Shown here one piece after another: positions 61,006-64,000 of a DNA stretch of 64,000 bases. The translations under genes and the position numbers were made by a program. The notes beneath the pieces were generated by a model. The model worked only from the letters and a program-made list of their open reading frames with translations. It did not search any database and had not been told where the DNA came from. Origin of the DNA: Prorocentrum cordatum (lineage: Eukaryota; Sar; Dinophyceae; Prorocentrales; Prorocentraceae); NCBI GenBank assembly GCA_963575745.1, contig CAUYUJ010004322.1:1-64000 (forward strand), in the 5' to 3' direction. The first letter of the stretch is position 1. Each line of letters begins with the position of its first letter.

Positions 61006-62145
61006 GTCCTGTCTCGCCCACGGGATTCTCTTTTCATATGGCGCTTCGGCTGAAAAGCGACAGGCTGTACAACGCTCGAATCGGGATTTGCATCTGTCAT
61101 CGCCCATCGCCCACTGTACGTGTGCGTTTTCACGGCCCGTGCTGTCGCGCAGTGCAGTGTGCTAGTGGGTTTCATTCGCGTAGTTGCACATGCCGCTCGG
61201 ATATTCAATCGTCTGCCAGTGTGTATGCTTCCACAGAGGTTAGATTTACAGTGCAAGTTCATGGCGTGATGCGTGTTCCAGGGATAATATCGCCACATGT
61301 GCCACTCTTCCAGGCAAAAGAAGCCAGTCTTCCTGGCGGACAAGTTGGAGGTACCCGCAGGCTTCGAAGATGCCTGTTTTCGCGCCTACGCTGCAGTCAC
61401 ACTTTCCATCGGTCTTCGTCTGCTTCTTCTGAAGGGATTGCATGTTTGAGTGTCTACCTCGACGATTCCTTCTGGGTTAACGGTCAACCTCTTGGTAGTG
61501 ACGCAGTGCTTCGCCAATGTTGCCCCTGCATCCTTGCCTCTTAGGCCCACCCTTAGCCATAGGCCCTCGAGTTGTTGGCATGATGCCCGTTTGCGGCGTA
61601 TTCGCGTCGTGTCGACGCGGCGGCGACCCCGCCGCAGGCGTTCGAGGTTGAAGGCCGCCAGTGGCCCAGGATCGGCTGATGTGGGACGACGCTGTTACCG
61701 AGAAACTGCCGCTCGGAAAAGGTTGAGCGAGTCACGCGGTGTCAGAAACCAACGCTGGGATCGTCACGGCACGAGCCTGCCGCAGGCCCAACAGTTGTTG
61801 GCATGATGGCGGTTGAAGTCTTTTCACTTGGAGGCCTGTGGGTCTGGCACCTTCACCTGCCGTCACCGCTATCGGTTTTTGGCCGTGCAGTGGTTTTTCT
61901 CTCCCGCGATCGGGACCCCTCGCGAAACGCGGCGTATCAGCGCGGGGCACGGCAGAGGGAAACGCACGCCGCGGCACGACGGGCGCATGACCCTGGGCAG
62001 CGTGCCCTCTCCCTCTCTCCCTCTCCCTCTCGCTCTCTCTCCCTCTCTCGCCCTGCCCTCTGGGCAGAAGGAGGCACGGGGCCACCCGGCGCCGCCTCTC
62101 AGCCACCCCCCCCTCCCTCCCTCTGCCTCCTCGCCCTCCCCCCTC
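61006..62145. other. No confident gene; pyrimidine tract before the RRM gene
   Basis: A 50-codon frame (ATG 61297 to TGA 61447) reads PVFLADKLEVPAGFEDACFR and looks protein-like but is unrecognised and isolated. 62005-62145 is (CTCTCC)n, a polypyrimidine tract placed where a trans-splice acceptor would be expected. Confidence 0.45.
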
Positions 62146-62160
62146 TGTAGCCATTTTGGC
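62146..62160 (+). other. Truncated DinoSL-like relict in front of the RRM gene
   Basis: TGTAGCCATTTTGGC matches 14 of 15 positions of the SL core and diverges afterwards. It follows the polypyrimidine tract. It may be an old SL relict or a chance match. Confidence 0.6.
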
Positions 62161-62271
62161 CCCCGCCGCAGGACCCCGAGACCCCCTTAGGCCCCGGCTC
62201 GGCCGAGCGCAGCGCGCGCGTTGCCCGGGGCTGCGCGCCTCGCCGCTCGGCCGCCTCGCTTCCAGGCAGCC

Positions 62272-63051
62272 ATGGCGGAGCCGGAGGCGTCCAACGTCCT
62301 GGTCATCTCGTCGCTGCCGTCGGGGATAGACGAGAAGATGGTGAAGCAGGTGCTCGGGCCGTACGGGGGCATCCGGTTTCTCACCATGCAGCCCCACCAG
62401 CGGGCCGCGAGGATCACGTTCAGCGACGCGGGCGAGGCGAAGTGGATCCGCGAGAACCTGGATGGCAACATCCCGGAGGGCCTGACGGAGCCGGTCGCGG
62501 TGCGCTACGCGCCGACCGCGGCCGCGCCGAGGCCAGCGGTCACTGGCGGCGGCGGCTGCGGCGGCGGCGATGGCGGCGGCTGGGGCGGCGGCGGGAAGGG
62601 CGGCGGCGGCAAGGGCGGAGGCGGCTACTCGCCGTATGGCGGCGGCGACTGGGGCGGGAAGTGCGGCGGGAAGGGCGACTTGGGCGGGAAGGGGGGCGGG
62701 CCGGGCATCACCGTGATCAAGCAGGGCCTGCGCTGGTCGCTGCCGGGCTCCGGCTGGCAGGCCGGCGACCCGGAGCTCTACATCGGCGGGCTGCCGCCCG
62801 ACACCACCGATGGGGACCTCTACGAGATTTTTGCGACCTTCGGCGCCATCCCGCCCCGGGGCGTGAAGGCGATGCTCAGCCCCGAAGGCCAGTGCACGGG
62901 GGTGGGCTTCGTGAACTTCATCAAACTCGAGGACGCCCAGAGGGCCTGCGAGGCGCTGAACGGCACGATGCTGCCCAACGGTCAGTGGATGAAGGTGAAC
63001 CTGAAGAGACGGGTGAACAAGGGCGAGGGGAAGGGCAAGGAGTCGGCCTGA
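62272..63051 (+). CDS. RNA-binding protein with two RRMs and a Gly-rich linker (259 aa)
   Basis: ATG 62272 (MAEPEAS) is taken over an upstream non-ATG extension. RRM1 spans about residues 8-82 (NVLVISSLPSGIDEKMVKQV as RNP2/helix 1; the RNP1 position AARITFSDAGEAK is weak). Residues about 90-145 are Gly-rich with Lys/Tyr/Trp (GGGKGGGGKGGGGYSPYGGG). RRM2 spans about 166-250 with RNP2 LYIGGL, RNP1 CTGVGFVNF and helix 2 EDAQRACEALNG. The protein ends KRRVNKGEGKGKESA. It is a typical hnRNP/CUG-BP-like nuclear or cytoplasmic mRNA-binding protein; the mRNA target is unknown. No intron is needed to obtain the full protein, consistent with a retroposed origin marked by the SL relict 112 nt upstream. 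The best-supported host gene in the window. Confidence 0.92.
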   Translation: MAEPEASNVLVISSLPSGIDEKMVKQVLGPYGGIRFLTMQPHQRAARITFSDAGEAKWIRENLDGNIPEGLTEPVAVRYAPTAAAPRPAVTGGGGCGGGDGGGWGGGGKGGGGKGGGGYSPYGGGDWGGKCGGKGDLGGKGGGPGITVIKQGLRWSLPGSGWQAGDPELYIGGLPPDTTDGDLYEIFATFGAIPPRGVKAMLSPEGQCTGVGFVNFIKLEDAQRACEALNGTMLPNGQWMKVNLKRRVNKGEGKGKESA

Positions 63052-63883
63052 GACCGGGCCGAGGTGGCGCGGAGGCGAGTCTGGAGGCTGTGCCCAACGG
63101 CGGGCTGGGCGCCTCAGCCTGCTCCTCCTCGTCGTCCTCCTCCTCCTCCTCCTCCTCCTCCTTGCTCCTCCTCCTCTGCCCCCCAGCGCAATGCGCAGGA
63201 GCCTCGGGTATCCCGATCCTTCCCCATCCCCCCCTCTGCTCCTCACTCCCCCCTCCCTCTGCTCCTCCCTCCGCCCTTCCCTCTTCCCCTACCGTCGGCT
63301 CCTCCTTCTCTACCCCCCTCCTCCCTCCCTCCCTCTGCTCCTCCTTTCCCCCCCCCCCCCCTCTGCTCCTCCCTATGCTCCTCCCTCCCTCCCGTCAGAG
63401 GTGTCCGCAGCCCTCTCTCCTTCCTGGGAGCCCTCCACCCCTGTCCCAGAGAACCGTGGAGGAAGCCCCCAGGTCCAAAAGGCGGCAGGTCAGATTTCTG
63501 TAACATTTGGGATGCAGTTCTGGAGGAGGTGGTTGGGCTTCGCCCGAGAAGCAGCTCGGCAGTTTGACAACCACGTGTGAGCACTACCCCTGCAGGCTAG
63601 TTTTTGGAAAGACTGGCCAGGGTTCAACATCTGAGCGACATCTGCAGCCAGGTGGGCCCCAGCGGGGATGTCCGATGCACCCGCGCCGCCGAACCCGTGT
63701 GGGGTAGTGCTTGCAGGGTGCCGCAGACGGATCCCGCGGCGACGGTGATTGGCGGCAGCGGCGGCGACTACTGGCGGCGGCTGAGGCAGCGGCTGCTGGC
63801 GGCAGCGGCGGCGGCGGCGGCAGCGGCGGCGACTGGCGGCAGCGGCGGTGACTGGCGGCAGCGGCGGCCGCCGACGGCGGCGG
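63052..63883. other. 3' flank with (CCT)n tract, then GGC/AGC triplet repeats
   Basis: 63120-63410 is pyrimidine-rich (CTCCTCCTC, CCTCCCTC). 63410-63720 is unique-looking without a gene. 63720-63875 is a compound GGCGGCAGCGGCGGTGACT repeat. Confidence 0.7.
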
Positions 63884-64000
63884 ATGGGCTCGGCGGCCGT
63901 GCCATGGGCGGCGGCGGCCCCTCGCGGCGAGGGCCCTCCGCGCTCTCGGCGTCGCCGGCGTCCTCGAGCTCGAGGCGGAGGCGCCTCCCCGCCCCCGCGC
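63884..64000 (+). CDS. Possible start of a gene running off the window
   Basis: ATGs at 63884 and 63904 open frames that reach the window end; the second reads MGGGGPSRRGPSALSASPAS. The composition is very GC-rich and no SL remnant precedes it. This is only a possibility. Confidence 0.2.
   Translation, partial: MGSAAVPWAAAAPRGEGPPRSRRRRRPRARGGGASPPPR

Noticed and set aside
61297-61530. Possible reverse-transcriptase fragment (VYLDDSF near 61455)
   Set aside because: The YLDD-like motif is in a different frame from the neighbouring protein-like stretch and no other RT motif is visible.
1-64000. tRNA, rRNA and CRISPR features
   Set aside because: Scanning for B-box/GGTTCGA-type motifs and rRNA core motifs gave nothing convincing, and the tandem repeats lack CRISPR-like unique spacers.

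Overview
The window is nuclear DNA of a dinoflagellate. Several things point there. Full-length or truncated copies of the dinoflagellate spliced leader (DinoSL) sit directly in front of genes, including one intact 22-nt copy at 52905-52926. The DNA is GC-rich and loaded with micro- and minisatellites, and genes are sparse. It also carries large retrotransposons, a PIF1-like helicase copy and a Gly-rich RRM protein. I cannot assign a genus.

Layout. 1-2685: degenerate GGCCTCTTGGG repeats, a hexanucleotide microsatellite and a 41-bp tandem repeat. 2686-13737: a very large non-LTR retrotransposon. Its coiled-coil ORF1 is broken, and its 2426-aa ORF2 reads RNase H, APE-type endonuclease, reverse transcriptase, zinc fingers, then a C-terminal domain with cytosine-5-methyltransferase-like motifs. 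13738-19202: mostly non-coding, with a U6 snRNA copy (15080-15189) flanked by 16-bp direct repeats, a foldback (17558-17691) and satellites. 19203-27606: a complete Ty1/Copia-type LTR retrotransposon (284-bp LTRs with 2 differences, TG...CA ends, GAGTG target duplication) inserted into a 12-bp satellite. Its polyprotein also contains a methyltransferase-like domain, located between protease and integrase and sharing a signature with the LINE C terminus. 27607-38900: low-complexity DNA, a 150-bp near-perfect palindrome and a higher-order repeat field. 38906-43394: a broken PIF1-like helicase with C-terminal Cys repeats, split by a minus-strand poly(A) insertion. 43345-49490: more repeats and a second long hairpin (45839-45995). 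49492-60590: three SL-headed transcription units (two are diverged copies of one gene) separated by the same 20-bp minisatellite and ending in the same short AT-containing block. 62146-63051: an SL-relict-headed two-RRM protein gene. The window ends in GGC/AGC repeats.

How it fits together. Host-like coding sequence is limited to the RRM gene, the three SL-headed units, the helicase relic and U6. The rest is retroelements and repeats. The SL remnants in front of ORFs, the poly(A)-tailed insertion and the U6 copy with flanking duplications all indicate that processed RNAs have been reverse transcribed back into this locus, and two large retrotransposons that could supply reverse transcriptase lie beside them. 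The two points most worth pursuing are the shared methyltransferase-like domain in two unrelated retrotransposon classes, and the repeated minisatellite-SL-gene-terminal-block cassette at 49-61 kb.
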